Notes under the pieces: model-generated
What the model was told of the DNA's origin: nothing
The model's input: the letters and a program-made list of their open reading frames with translations, nothing else
Databases searched by the model: none
Assembly (NCBI GenBank): GCA_035913415.1
Contig: JAMIIV010000019.1
Location: forward strand, 29,467 to 93,466
From: UBA5070 sp035913415
Lineage (GTDB): Bacteria > Fibrobacterota > Fibrobacteria > UBA5070
Direction: 5' to 3'
DNA length: 64,000 nt
In this document: positions 18,101 through 27,249 of the stretch, one piece after another
Numbering within the stretch: the first letter of the stretch is position 1
Layout of the letters: each line of letters opens with the position of its first letter
Made by a program: the position numbers and the translations under genes

Positions 18101-19585
18101 ATGCGACTTGCCCAAAGCCTCCACCGAGCCGGAATGGCTCTGGCACTGATCGGCGGACTTACGTTCGCCTCGGCGCAGGACACCCCCGCCGTCGCTGCCG
18201 ACAGCGCGGCCCCTGTCGCGACGGTGGTGGATTCCGCCTCGGCTCCGGTTGCCGACTCCGCGCTGATCCAGCGTGTGGCAGACCTCGAAGCGTACATGAA
18301 CAACGTCGCCCCCACCAAGCTCACGGGAATCCCCGGGCCCGGCCACAACGGCTTCCTGATGGTCTGCGCCGCTTTGGTGCTGTTCATGACCCTCCCCGGC
18401 CTCTTCCTGTTCTACGGCGGCCTCGTCCGCACCAAGAACGTCCTCTCGATCATCGCCCAGTGCTTCGGCATCGCGGGCATGGTGACCCTCCTTTGGTGGG
18501 CTGTGGGCTATTCGCTGGCCTTCGAAGGCGGCAACGCCTTCATCGGCACCTTCGGCAAGGCATTCCTGAAGGGCGTCGGCATCGCCCCCAACACAGGCTA
18601 CTCGGCCTGGGTTTCGGAATCCGTGTTCGCCATGTACCAGCTCATGTTCGCGATCATCACCCCGGCCCTCATCATCGGCGCCATCGCCGAGCGCATGAAG
18701 TTCAAGGCCGTGATGCTGTTCGTGTTGCTGTGGATGCTCATCGTCTACTTCCCGCTGGCCCACATGGTCTGGGGCGCCACCGGCCTGATGAACGGTGTCT
18801 GGAATGCCGCGGCCTCGATCAAGGCCATCGACTTCGCCGGCGGTACCGTTGTGCACATGAGCTCGGGCTGGTCGGCTCTGGTGCTCATGATCATCCTCGG
18901 CAAGCGCAAGGGCTGGGGCAAGCAGAACTTCGCTCCCCACAGCCTGGTCCTGACCGCTATCGGCACCGGGATGCTCTGGGTTGGCTGGTACGGCTTCAAC
19001 GCCGGCTCCGCGGTCGCTGCCGACGGTATCGCCTCGCAGGCCTTCATGACCACCACCCTGGCCACCGGCGTCGCCGCCTTCGTCTGGCCCATGCTCGAAT
19101 GGATGAAGACCGGCAAGCCCACGGTCCTGGGCTTCTGCTCGGGTGCGGTCGCAGGCCTGGTCGTTGTCACTCCGGCCACCGGCTTCATCACCGCCACCGG
19201 TGCGGTGCTCATCGGCGTCGCCGCCGGCGTGATCCCCTACTTCGCTTGCACCAGCCTCAAACGCGCCCTCAAGTACGACGACGCTCTGGACACCTTCGGC
19301 GTGCACGGTGTCGGCGGCACGCTGGGTGCTCTTCTCACGGGCTTCCTGGCCACCGCGGAAGCCAACCCGAACCTGAACCTGAACCTCGCGGACATCGTCG
19401 GCAAGACTCTCTGGCTCGAGCAGCTCAAGGCCATGGGTCTCACCATCGCCCTGTCCGTGATCGCCACCGTGGTCATCGCCTACATCCTGAAGTTCACCGT
19501 CGGCCTCCGTCCCGAGCAGGACGAGGAAGAGCAGGGCCTGGACCTCGTCGAGCACGGCGAACAGGGCTACCACTACCAGGACTGA
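18101..19585 (+). CDS. amt: Amt-family ammonium transporter
   Basis: 494 residues. This inner-membrane channel takes up ammonium. A signal peptide (about residues 1-25, ending SAQD) and an Ala/Val/Ser-rich periplasmic stretch precede the first of about eleven membrane helices, starting near GHNGFLMVCAALVLFMTLPG. The pore's twin histidines are visible as His252 (GGTVVHMSSG) and His402 (FGVHGVGG), 150 residues apart as in E. coli AmtB. The tail is acidic. Expression is probably under sigma-54 nitrogen control, from the promoter just upstream. No PII (glnK) gene follows; an intrinsic terminator does. Confidence 0.96.
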   Translation: MRLAQSLHRAGMALALIGGLTFASAQDTPAVAADSAAPVATVVDSASAPVADSALIQRVADLEAYMNNVAPTKLTGIPGPGHNGFLMVCAALVLFMTLPGLFLFYGGLVRTKNVLSIIAQCFGIAGMVTLLWWAVGYSLAFEGGNAFIGTFGKAFLKGVGIAPNTGYSAWVSESVFAMYQLMFAIITPALIIGAIAERMKFKAVMLFVLLWMLIVYFPLAHMVWGATGLMNGVWNAAASIKAIDFAGGTVVHMSSGWSALVLMIILGKRKGWGKQNFAPHSLVLTAIGTGMLWVGWYGFNAGSAVAADGIASQAFMTTTLATGVAAFVWPMLEWMKTGKPTVLGFCSGAVAGLVVVTPATGFITATGAVLIGVAAGVIPYFACTSLKRALKYDDALDTFGVHGVGGTLGALLTGFLATAEANPNLNLNLADIVGKTLWLEQLKAMGLTIALSVIATVVIAYILKFTVGLRPEQDEEEQGLDLVEHGEQGYHYQD

Positions 19586-19636
19586 AACACGAAGCCACCG
19601 CCCCGGAAGATCGCTCCAGGGTTGTGATCGATCTCC

Positions 19637-19672
19637 AACGGGGAGAAGGGTTCAACCCTCCTCCCCGTTTTT
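19637..19672 (+). terminator. intrinsic terminator of amt
   Basis: A stem of twelve positions (CGGGGAGAAGGG against CCCTCCTCCCCG, one mismatch) with loop TTCAA is followed by TTTTT. Confidence 0.92.
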
Positions 19673-19762
19673 GCGTTTTGCCGTTTACCGATCGCGGTGC
19701 CCGAAACCCCGAACTGGCCGCAGTCGCAGGCCCCCCAAAAACCGCCGCCGACGGTTACAGAA

Positions 19763-20266
19763 TCACAACAAAGGCAGGGAAAGACGGGGAGCCGCCCCTT
19801 CGTGGCCCAGCAACAGCGCCTTGATGGCCGGGCCCCCGGCCGAATATCCCCCGAGCGTGCCATTGGAAGCCACCACCCGATGGCAGGGCACCACCAGCGG
19901 AAAGGGATTGCGGCGCATGGCCTGCCCGATGGCCTGGTATCCGCGCGCGATTCCCGCCAGGGAAGCGACGTCCGCGTAGGTGAACGTGCGCCCCGCGGGA
20001 ATTCCCTCCAGCACCGCGAGAATCGCGGCGGTTCGGACAGGAACGAACGACCAGTCCAGAAGCTCGAGAATCGCGGGCGGGGCGCGGCGTTGGCTCCAGG
20101 CCTCGACCCAATCCTCCAATCGCTTCGCCGGCCCGGACGCGGACAATTCCCGAGTTCGGCGAACCTCTCCCGAGACCAGCGCCAGGCCCACCAACCGGCC
20201 GGACTTCCAGTGCGCTTCCAGGCGAAGCGGCACCACCCGCAAAGGATGCGAAGACGTGCCTTCCAA
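19763..20266 (-). CDS. ogt: methylated-DNA--protein-cysteine methyltransferase
   Basis: 167 residues. It repairs O6-alkylguanine by moving the alkyl group to its own cysteine. The acceptor is Cys128 in the signature VVPCHRVV, followed by the DNA-binding loop NGTLGGYSAGG; ASLAGIARGYQAIGQAM belongs to the helix-turn-helix. The start is uncertain: a TTG at 20266, two bases after the panE stop, gives the usual family length and no ATG is available nearby. It appears to be the last gene of a three-gene unit with panE and a small membrane protein. Confidence 0.85.
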   Translation of the reverse strand: MEGTSSHPLRVVPLRLEAHWKSGRLVGLALVSGEVRRTRELSASGPAKRLEDWVEAWSQRRAPPAILELLDWSFVPVRTAAILAVLEGIPAGRTFTYADVASLAGIARGYQAIGQAMRRNPFPLVVPCHRVVASNGTLGGYSAGGPAIKALLLGHEGAAPRLSLPLL

Positions 20267-20268
20267 GG

Positions 20269-21186
20269 TCAGATTCCCGGCGCGACCCGCGCCAGGATGC
20301 CATCGTAGAGCTCCCGCATGCGGGGTACCGCGATGCCGGCGGCCTCGGCGCGCCGCAGGGGTTCCCCGACGATGGCCTCGTATTCCGTGGGCCTGCCCTT
20401 CTGGAAATCGACCAGGATGGAGGGTCGGTACGCGCCCATGCCTTCGGTCTGGGACATGTTGTCCGAGGCCATGCGCGGATCGAGCTCGACGCCGTCGGCA
20501 CGCGCTCCCGCGAAGACCTCCTGCATGAGGTCGGAGGCGAAATCCCGGTGCTGCCGCAGGATGACATCCGTGGTGACGCCGCCAAGGAATAGGGACAACC
20601 CCGAGAACGGAACGTTCCAGACCAACTTGCCCCATTTCACCTTGCGGCCGTCGGTGGCGCGACGCACAGGCACACCCCCGGCGCGGAAAAGGTCACCCAG
20701 GTGGTCGGCCACACCCTGGAGCCGCTCGCGCCCAACATCGAAATACGGCGCGAAGGCCAGGCCACCGGCCGCGTAGTGGTGGACCGTTCCGGGCAGCCCC
20801 CGTTCGGCGCAGATGAACGCCGCACCACCGAGCACGCGTTCGGGCCCCACCGCCTGCGCACAGACCTCTTCGCTTCCCAGACCGTTCATCAGGCTGACGG
20901 CCACCCCCTCCTGCCCCAGGACCCTGGGAAGCATTCCGGCCAGCAAAGGGGACTGGGCCCACTTGAACCCCAGGATGGCCACGTCGCACACGGGCATTTC
21001 GTCTATCGAGCCCCAGGCGTTCACCGGTCCTTGCCAATTTCCGTCCACGCTTTCCAGGCGCAGTCCGTCGCGACGGACCGTTTCGAGCTCCGAGTGGTAC
21101 AGGAAATGCACCTCGGCACCGGCCTGCACCAGCCGGGCACCGTAATACCCACCCACCGCTCCGGAACCCAGGATGGCGATCTTCAC
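20269..21186 (-). CDS. panE: 2-dehydropantoate 2-reductase family protein
   Basis: 305 residues. It is expected to reduce ketopantoate to pantoate with NADPH, in the pantothenate/CoA pathway. The N-terminal Rossmann motif GSGAVGG follows directly after the start. The family lysine segment KVKWGKLVWNVPFSGLS and the C-terminal helical domain (RPSILVDFQKGRPTEYEAI) are present. The start is a GTG that overlaps the stop of the upstream gene (GTGA). Related family members act on other ketoacids, so the substrate is likely but not proven. Confidence 0.88.
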   Translation of the reverse strand: MKIAILGSGAVGGYYGARLVQAGAEVHFLYHSELETVRRDGLRLESVDGNWQGPVNAWGSIDEMPVCDVAILGFKWAQSPLLAGMLPRVLGQEGVAVSLMNGLGSEEVCAQAVGPERVLGGAAFICAERGLPGTVHHYAAGGLAFAPYFDVGRERLQGVADHLGDLFRAGGVPVRRATDGRKVKWGKLVWNVPFSGLSLFLGGVTTDVILRQHRDFASDLMQEVFAGARADGVELDPRMASDNMSQTEGMGAYRPSILVDFQKGRPTEYEAIVGEPLRRAEAAGIAVPRMRELYDGILARVAPGI

Positions 21187-21521
21187 TTGTGGTTTCTCGA
21201 TTCGGAGGCCCACACACCGAACCCGACGAAGCCCAGCACCGTGAGCACCAGCAGGGCGGTGGGCTTCTGGTCGCTCAGGAAGCCACGCAGGATGCGCTCG
21301 CTCCAGGAGGCCACCATGGTGTAGCCGGCGGTGAAGACCACGATCCAGGCGAGGGTGCGGAAGAAGAAATGCCAGCGCCCCACCAGTCGGCTGATGAGCC
21401 CGTCCAGAGGCCGGGAAACGATGACCACGAAACTGGTGGCCATGGCGTAGGAGATCTCGCGGACGTGTCCGTGGGCGAAGACGGCGAGGCGGTCAATCTG
21501 CAGGGTATGCATCCAGTCCAT
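21183..21521 (-). CDS. small membrane protein of unknown function
   Basis: 112 residues with about three hydrophobic segments (YAMATSFVVIVS, TLAWIVVFTAGYTMVASW, ALLVLTVLGFVGFGVWA). No family is recognised. The ATG at 21521 (MDWMHTLQ) was chosen because a -10-like box sits only eight bases upstream. An ATG at 21557 would abut the divergent ligA start and place the promoter inside the gene. It leads the panE-ogt unit, with a 4-base overlap into panE. Confidence 0.65.
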   Translation of the reverse strand: MDWMHTLQIDRLAVFAHGHVREISYAMATSFVVIVSRPLDGLISRLVGRWHFFFRTLAWIVVFTAGYTMVASWSERILRGFLSDQKPTALLVLTVLGFVGFGVWASESRNHK

Positions 21522-21528
21522 AGGACCG

Positions 21529-21541
21529 AAAACTAGGTTAC
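21529..21541. promoter_or_regulatory. overlapping back-to-back -10 boxes between the small membrane protein and ligA
   Basis: The shared CTAG core gives TAGGTTAC on the plus strand, 16-18 bases before the ligA ATG, and TAGTTTTC on the minus strand, about eight bases before the divergent ATG. Both fit the TAnnTT pattern. Confidence 0.5.
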
Positions 21542-21557
21542 CGACCACGAACCACAT

Positions 21558-23903
21558 ATGAGCAAACCAGACCTATTCCCGACCGATCCCGGCACCGCGC
21601 CCGCGGATGCCCCTGCCACCACATCCGGCCGTCTCGCGAGCCTCGCCGCGCGACTGGAGGAGCTCGACCGCGCGTATTACGCCAAGGCGGCTCCCGAAGT
21701 CTCGGACGGCGAGTACGACGAACTGCGCGCGGCCTACGACCTTCTTGCCGACCAGGCTGGTCTGTCCGAAAGCGACCGGTACACGCGCTCGGTCGGGGAC
21801 GACCATTCCGATGGTTTTGCCACGGTGGTGCACACCCATCCCATGCTGTCGTTGGAGAAAGCGGCCACCCGTCCGGAGCGCCTGCCCCTTTCGGGTGCCG
21901 ATGCGGCTCCGGTCGATGCCGAAACCACCCCGCGGTGGGAGTCCGAGACTGCCTGGGGGCGTCTGGTGGCGTGGGATCGCCGCACTCGCGAGGCCCTGGA
22001 AACACCCGGCCCCTTGCGCCTGGTGTTGGAACCCAAGATCGACGGGATCTCGGTCTCCCTGATCTACGCCGATGGCCGCCTGGAACGCGCCGTGACCCGG
22101 GGCGACGGAAGGCGCGGCGACGTGATCACCGCGCAGGTTCTGGCTTGTGAAGCCGTGCCGGCGCATGTGCGGGAGACCGCCCGGTTCGAGGTCCGGGGCG
22201 AGCTCTACCTGCCCCAAGGCGCCTTCGAGGCCCTGAACAACCGCCTCGCCCAGGCCGATGAAAAGATCCTGGCCAATCCCCGCAACGCCTGCGCGGGCCT
22301 GATGAAGCGCAAGGATCCTTCCACCTTGATTGGTAGCGGGGTGCGCGCGTTCCTGTACCACCTGCCCTCCGGATCGCACGACATGGCCCTGCCGACCTCG
22401 CAGGCACAACGCCTGGAGTGGCTGGCCGGCCAAGGATTCCAGGTCCATGCCGACACCCGCGTGTGCGTCGGCATCGAAGAGGCCTACCTGGGCTGCCTGG
22501 CTTTCGCCGCGCGCCGCGCGATCCTCGACCACGACATCGACGGCATGGTCGTGAAGATCGACGACACCTCCACCCATGCGCAACTCGGTGCCACCGACCA
22601 CCACCCGCGCTGGGGCATCGCCTACAAGTTCCCGCCCGAACGGCGCGCCACCCGCCTTGCCGGCATCACCATCCAGGTGGGACGCACCGGAGCCCTCACT
22701 CCGGTGGCCGAGCTCGAACCCGTGCAACTGGCCGGCACCACCGTCGCGCGCGCCAGCCTCCACAACCGCTCCCACCTGGAACGCCTGGATGCCCGCGTGG
22801 GCGACCTCGTGGTGGTCCAGAAGGCCGGAGAGATCATCCCGCAGGTCGTGGAGGTGCGCAAGGAGTCCCGCCCGACGGATTCCGTCCCCTTCGTCTTTCC
22901 CGAAACCTGCCCGGTGTGCGGGGGCGATCTCGAGGATCGCGGCCAGGGGCTCGACAAGGACTCCGGAGAACGCATCCAACTGATCGCCTGCTCCAACATG
23001 GCCTCCTGCCCTGCCCAGTTGGTGGGCCGACTGGAGCACTTCGCCTCGCGACGGGCGCTGGACTTGGAAGGTCTGGGCGGCATTGTCGCCGAGGCCCTCG
23101 TGGGAAAAGGATTGGTGAAGGACGTCCTCGACCTATTCCATCTGACCCTGGAGGAGCTCGCCGCGTTGAACCTCGGAACGGAGGACGCGCCTCGGGTGTT
23201 CGGCGAGAAGAACGCGACGAAACTTGTGGAAGCGATTGGTCGTGCCCGCACAGCTCCGTTGGCGAAGTGGTTGCACGCCCTGGCCATCCAGAACGTCGGC
23301 GAAACCATGGCGATCCGGATCGCGGCGACACACGAGACTTTGGAAGCGATCGCGCTGTCCCCTGCCCTGGAAGCCCTCGACGAACTGGGTCTGCTGAAGA
23401 CCGAAGACACCCTTCTCGGGAACAAGTCCGCCAAGGCCGGCCGCACCGAAGAGGAGAACGCCGAAGTCGCCCTCCGACGGCAGGCGGTCAAGTCACGCAT
23501 CGCGATCCTGTCCGCCACGACCCGCGCCGCCGGAGTGGACGACATCGGCTCGGTGACCTCCCGTTCCATCAGGACGTTCCTGGGATCGGAACGCGGCATC
23601 GCCCTGGTGGCCGGTCTCCGCGAAAACGGAATCTCTCCGCGGGGCGATATCCGTTCAGCGGAAGGCCCCCTTTCGGGCAAGACGGTGGTGATCACCGGCA
23701 CCCTCCCCACCCTCAGCCGCGACCAAGCCCGCGAGCTCGTTCGCCAGGCCGGAGGAAAAGCGGGCGATTCCGTCAGCAAGAAGACCGATTACGTGGTTGC
23801 CGGGGAAGAGGCCGGATCCAAGCTGGCCAAGGCCCTGAGCCTAGGCGTTCCGGTGATCGACGAATCCGCACTGCGCAAGCTGGCCGCCGGGGAAAACCCT
23901 TAA
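21558..23903 (+). CDS. ligA: NAD-dependent DNA ligase
   Basis: 781 residues, about 110 longer than typical LigA. It seals DNA nicks during replication and repair using NAD. The order is Ia domain, adenylation domain with Lys160 in EPKIDG, OB fold, a four-cysteine zinc finger (CPVCGG and later CSNMASCPAQL), HhH repeats and a C-terminal BRCT domain (GKTVVITGTLPTLSRDQA). The catalytic lysine sits about 45 residues further along than in E. coli, because of an insert ending near ALETPGPLRLV. A second insert rich in charged residues (GRTEEENAEVALRRQ) lies before BRCT. It is the only replicative ligase in view. Confidence 0.96.
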   Translation: MSKPDLFPTDPGTAPADAPATTSGRLASLAARLEELDRAYYAKAAPEVSDGEYDELRAAYDLLADQAGLSESDRYTRSVGDDHSDGFATVVHTHPMLSLEKAATRPERLPLSGADAAPVDAETTPRWESETAWGRLVAWDRRTREALETPGPLRLVLEPKIDGISVSLIYADGRLERAVTRGDGRRGDVITAQVLACEAVPAHVRETARFEVRGELYLPQGAFEALNNRLAQADEKILANPRNACAGLMKRKDPSTLIGSGVRAFLYHLPSGSHDMALPTSQAQRLEWLAGQGFQVHADTRVCVGIEEAYLGCLAFAARRAILDHDIDGMVVKIDDTSTHAQLGATDHHPRWGIAYKFPPERRATRLAGITIQVGRTGALTPVAELEPVQLAGTTVARASLHNRSHLERLDARVGDLVVVQKAGEIIPQVVEVRKESRPTDSVPFVFPETCPVCGGDLEDRGQGLDKDSGERIQLIACSNMASCPAQLVGRLEHFASRRALDLEGLGGIVAEALVGKGLVKDVLDLFHLTLEELAALNLGTEDAPRVFGEKNATKLVEAIGRARTAPLAKWLHALAIQNVGETMAIRIAATHETLEAIALSPALEALDELGLLKTEDTLLGNKSAKAGRTEEENAEVALRRQAVKSRIAILSATTRAAGVDDIGSVTSRSIRTFLGSERGIALVAGLRENGISPRGDIRSAEGPLSGKTVVITGTLPTLSRDQARELVRQAGGKAGDSVSKKTDYVVAGEEAGSKLAKALSLGVPVIDESALRKLAAGENP

Positions 23904-24089
23904 GGCGGCCATATGCTCCGGACCGTGGTCGCTTCCAAACGGAGCCACGCATGAGGATTTTGCGAGCCAAGGAATGGACTCGATTTCCGAGGACATGAAC
24001 CTGGTCGGTGTTCAGCTGCAAACGACGCTTGGCGACCACACCACCCGGGCGCGATCCAAAAACGTTGCAACCCGGGAAGATCTCCGAGA

Positions 24090-24848
24090 TCAATCCACGG
24101 CATGGATGGTTGGGCTTTCCAGGATCCGTTGCACAAAGTAGACCAGATACATGGAGAAAACGACGCCTCCCAACAGCAGCGATAGCGGGTAAACGTCAGA
24201 GGCAAGGCTTGCCGATCCTGTCATGAAGCGGTGGCCCGATTGTACAACCTCAAGGAGGATGGATCCGACGGTGCTTGATCCGTCCGTTGTGGCGAACTGA
24301 CTGGAGGTACGATCCCACAAGGCGGCCAGAAAAAAGAAAAACGCGAGGGTATACGGAATCAACAGAACCCATTTCGGAAACTGGATGAATTCACGAGTAT
24401 CCGTCCAATCGCCAATCTGGAACGCATAAAAATGCTGATACGAAAGGCCATCGTGGATCCACGACATCTCTACATACGAAACATTATATTCCGCTGCCAA
24501 ATCCAATTCTTTTTGGCGACGGATCGGAAGGCTTGGGAATTTCTTGCGAATCTCGATCCCGGTCAAGGTCTCTGAACAACACTCGAGCCAGAGGTCATCC
24601 TGTGTATCCGGAGATCGCAAACTTAACCATTTCAACAGCAACAGAATGCCACCAATAGAGAATAGAATCCATTGGACCATGGGCTGGCTGGCAGAAACAA
24701 ATTTTCCATCGACAGAATAAGGCAGAAAAAAGTAACTCATATTCGGAATGGCCAAAGCCAAGATATTATCCATCAGCAATTGATTCTGTCGCCGAGAAAT
24801 CGAGTACCGAACGATTTCTCTCCATTCGCCAATTGTTGTTGCAGGCAT
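24090..24848 (-). CDS. hypothetical membrane protein in an AT-rich segment
   Basis: 252 residues. It has about four hydrophobic helices (IPNMSYFFLPYSV, MVQWILFSIGGILLLLKWLSL, WVLLIPYTLAFFFFLAALW, LSLLLGGVVFSMYLVYFV) and a soluble middle section with Trp, Tyr and His (SYVEMSWIHDGLSYQHFYAF). An AGGAG lies seven bases before the ATG. Base composition is clearly more AT-rich than all neighbours, with codons such as ATA, AAA and TTT that are rare elsewhere here, which suggests recent transfer. It follows queA by 45 bases on the same strand. No family is recognised and no function is proposed. Confidence 0.7.
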   Translation of the reverse strand: MPATTIGEWREIVRYSISRRQNQLLMDNILALAIPNMSYFFLPYSVDGKFVSASQPMVQWILFSIGGILLLLKWLSLRSPDTQDDLWLECCSETLTGIEIRKKFPSLPIRRQKELDLAAEYNVSYVEMSWIHDGLSYQHFYAFQIGDWTDTREFIQFPKWVLLIPYTLAFFFFLAALWDRTSSQFATTDGSSTVGSILLEVVQSGHRFMTGSASLASDVYPLSLLLGGVVFSMYLVYFVQRILESPTIHAVD

Positions 24849-24893
24849 GATCGAACTCCTGGAAAGAACCTTGATGCGACCGACCTCGGGTGG

Positions 24894-25958
24894 CTACGGC
24901 CTCAGACTCAGCATACAGTCGCCGTAGCTGAAGAGTCGGTACCGTTCGCGCAGGGCTTCGTCGTAGACTTCGCGCCAGCGTTCGCGCGAGCCCAGCCATC
25001 CCGCCACCAGGAGGATGAGCGTGGTGCGCGGCCAATGGAAGTTGGTGAGGAGGCCTTCGGCGGCACGGGGCGGGTCGAGCGGGTGCAGGAAAAGCCTCGT
25101 GTCGCCCGACCCGGCACGGTAGGTGTCCAAGTTGGCCCGAAAGCAGGTCTCGACCGTGCGCAAGGCGGTGGTGCCCACACACACGATGCGACCTCCTTGG
25201 GCCCGCGTTTCCGCCAGCGCGCGCGCGGCGTCTTCCCCCACCTCCCAGAATTCGGAGTGCATGGGGTGTTCCAGCGCGTTTTCGACCGCGACCGGCTGGA
25301 AGGTCCCTGCCCCCACATGGAGCGTCACCCGGGCGATGCCGACCCCCTTGGCGGACAAGGTCGCCAGGACCTCCTCCGATAGGTGGAGACCCGCGGTGGG
25401 AGCCGCCACGGCCCCGGGCCGGGCGGCCCAGACGGTCTGGTAGGCGGTCTCGTCTTCGCGGGTGGGCCGCCGCTTCACGTAGGGCGGAAGCGGCACCTCG
25501 CCGTGCGCCTCGAGCCAGGAGTGGAACGCGTCCGACGCGCAGGAGAAGACCAGGCGCCGGGCACCGTCGGGGAGGACCTCCAGCACCTGGGCCGAGACGC
25601 CCCCGGCAAAGGAAATCCTGCGCCCCGGCGTCAATTTTCGTCCGGGCTTGGCGAAGGCGTCCCAGGTCGGAGACGGACTTTCCACCTGGGAAGGGGCCAA
25701 CAGGAGCAGCTCGATCGCCCCGCCGGTGGCGACGGTGCCGCGCAGGCGTGCGCGCAGGACGCGGGTGTCGTTGAGGACCAGGAGATCACCCGCGCGCAGG
25801 TGCGAGGGAAGATCGGCTACGGACTCGTGGAGCACGGGAGATCCCGCCGGTCCGGGAGGTGCCACCAGCATGCGCGCCGTGCCGCGGGGAGCGGGCTGTT
25901 GCGCCACCTGGTCGGGGGGCACGTCGAAATCGAAATCGGAGAGGTTCAGGACGTCCAT
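24894..25958 (-). CDS. queA: S-adenosylmethionine:tRNA ribosyltransferase-isomerase
   Basis: 354 residues, normal for QueA. It transfers and isomerises the ribosyl of SAM onto preQ1 in tRNA to give epoxyqueuosine. Typical segments are DQVAQQPAPRGTARML near the start, LLVLNDTRVLRARL, AAPTAGLHLSEEVL, HVGAGTFQPV, MHSEFWEV and the C-terminal NFHWPRTTLILLVAG. The ATG at 25958 gives the standard N-terminus. It is in a minus-strand run downstream of the outer-membrane protein gene; tgt is not in view. Confidence 0.95.
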   Translation of the reverse strand: MDVLNLSDFDFDVPPDQVAQQPAPRGTARMLVAPPGPAGSPVLHESVADLPSHLRAGDLLVLNDTRVLRARLRGTVATGGAIELLLLAPSQVESPSPTWDAFAKPGRKLTPGRRISFAGGVSAQVLEVLPDGARRLVFSCASDAFHSWLEAHGEVPLPPYVKRRPTREDETAYQTVWAARPGAVAAPTAGLHLSEEVLATLSAKGVGIARVTLHVGAGTFQPVAVENALEHPMHSEFWEVGEDAARALAETRAQGGRIVCVGTTALRTVETCFRANLDTYRAGSGDTRLFLHPLDPPRAAEGLLTNFHWPRTTLILLVAGWLGSRERWREVYDEALRERYRLFSYGDCMLSLRP

Positions 25959-26001
25959 GAAGGGAGGGAAAGGTACTCCCCCACCCCCCACTTCGGGACG
26001 G

Positions 26002-27249
26002 TCATTGCCCGCCGGCGGCGGCCCGAACCTCGGCCTCGGGATCCAATCGCAGGCGCGAGCGCAAGACCACGGCGCGCGCGCTCGTGAGTCTGCCAAGTGC
26101 CAACGCGGCCTCGGCACGGAGGCGGGGGGATCGGTCCTGGACCAGCGCTTCAAGGGCGGGCAGGTCGGATTCCTGGATGACCGATGCTGCGGTTGCCAAG
26201 GCCTGCACACGTTCGCGTGCATCGGCGGTGGGGTCCGAGGCGATGTTCCACAAGGCGGCGCGGGCCGGACCAGCCCCCGACAGGATCCGTCGGCGCAGGG
26301 CCCCGGTCTCGAGAGGATCCACGCCTTCGGCCTGCAACCGCAGGGCGAGCTCGGCCAGGTCGGCGCGGACCTGGCGTTCGACGAACATCGTCTCCAACCG
26401 CAGGAGGTCGGACGAATCGAGGCGCGTCGGACCCGACGCCTTCACAGCCACGGGTGGCGGCGCGATCGGTCGTTCGAAACGCGGCAGGTGGAACCCGACG
26501 GAAAACCAGACCCCGGGATTGTCGATGCCCGTGGCACTGCCCGGTCGGGCCTCGTTCCACCAGCCGAATTCCCCGTTGCGAAAAAGCCACGACTGGATCT
26601 CGGTCAGGCCGAATCCCAGCACCAGGGGATCCCAACCCACGCTGGCTCCGGCGTGGTGCCGCCAGATCTCGTGGGAATACGAAGTCTCCCAGCCCAGCGA
26701 GGCATGGGCAGGCAGGAGAAGTTCCACCGAGCCGAAGGGAACGTATTCGACCTGGTCGCCCACGGATTCGACGGCCCCCGAAGCGCGCACTCGCGCCCAT
26801 TTCCAGGTGCGGGCGGCCCCCAGCCAGACACGCGAAGGGGTGTTTCGCGGGTGCACCCCGAACAATTCCAGCGATGGAGCGTAGAAGAGGTCGTCGAAAC
26901 CCGCGCTGACATCGGCGCCCAGTTCGTCTTGGGTCCAGATGGCCGTGGCCATCCCGAATCCCGCGCCGTCGGGCCCGCCGCAACCTTCGATGGACAGCCG
27001 GGCAAACGGCGTCGATTCGAAGCGCAGCGTCCAGGGATGGCGGTTGGATGGTTCGGCCCCCACCGGGGCCGTGGGGAACTGGTTGGAAACCAGTCCTATT
27101 TCGGCCCTGCCCGCTTCACCCAGATCGGGTCGGGGCGAGAAAGGGACCGTGCCCGCGTGGGGGATGGACCAGCATCCGAGGATCCACGCGGCGGCAAACC
27201 CAGCACCTTGCGCTGGATGTCGATTTCCTTGGTGTCGAGCTCTCGCCAC
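26002..27249 (-). CDS. predicted outer-membrane beta-barrel protein with HEAT-like C-terminus
   Basis: About 415 residues if it starts at the GTG at 27249, which has a GGAGGAGG ribosome site just upstream and gives a basic then hydrophobic signal peptide (FAAAWILGCWSIPHAGT). The middle consists of alternating beta-strand segments rich in aromatics (SLGWETSYSHEIWRHHAG, FGLTEIQSWLFRNGEFGWW), typical of a small barrel. The last 150 residues are helical, with a repeat-like stretch (SPRLRAEAALALGRLTSAR) resembling HEAT repeats. This start makes it overlap the end of the pseudouridine synthase gene by 154 bases in another frame, which is unusual. No exact family is recognised. Confidence 0.65.
   Translation of the reverse strand: MARARHQGNRHPAQGAGFAAAWILGCWSIPHAGTVPFSPRPDLGEAGRAEIGLVSNQFPTAPVGAEPSNRHPWTLRFESTPFARLSIEGCGGPDGAGFGMATAIWTQDELGADVSAGFDDLFYAPSLELFGVHPRNTPSRVWLGAARTWKWARVRASGAVESVGDQVEYVPFGSVELLLPAHASLGWETSYSHEIWRHHAGASVGWDPLVLGFGLTEIQSWLFRNGEFGWWNEARPGSATGIDNPGVWFSVGFHLPRFERPIAPPPVAVKASGPTRLDSSDLLRLETMFVERQVRADLAELALRLQAEGVDPLETGALRRRILSGAGPARAALWNIASDPTADARERVQALATAASVIQESDLPALEALVQDRSPRLRAEAALALGRLTSARAVVLRSRLRLDPEAEVRAAAGGQ

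Noticed and set aside
23904..24089. Terminator between the convergent ligA and AT-rich gene
   Set aside because: Only weak, imperfect stems and no T-tract on either strand.
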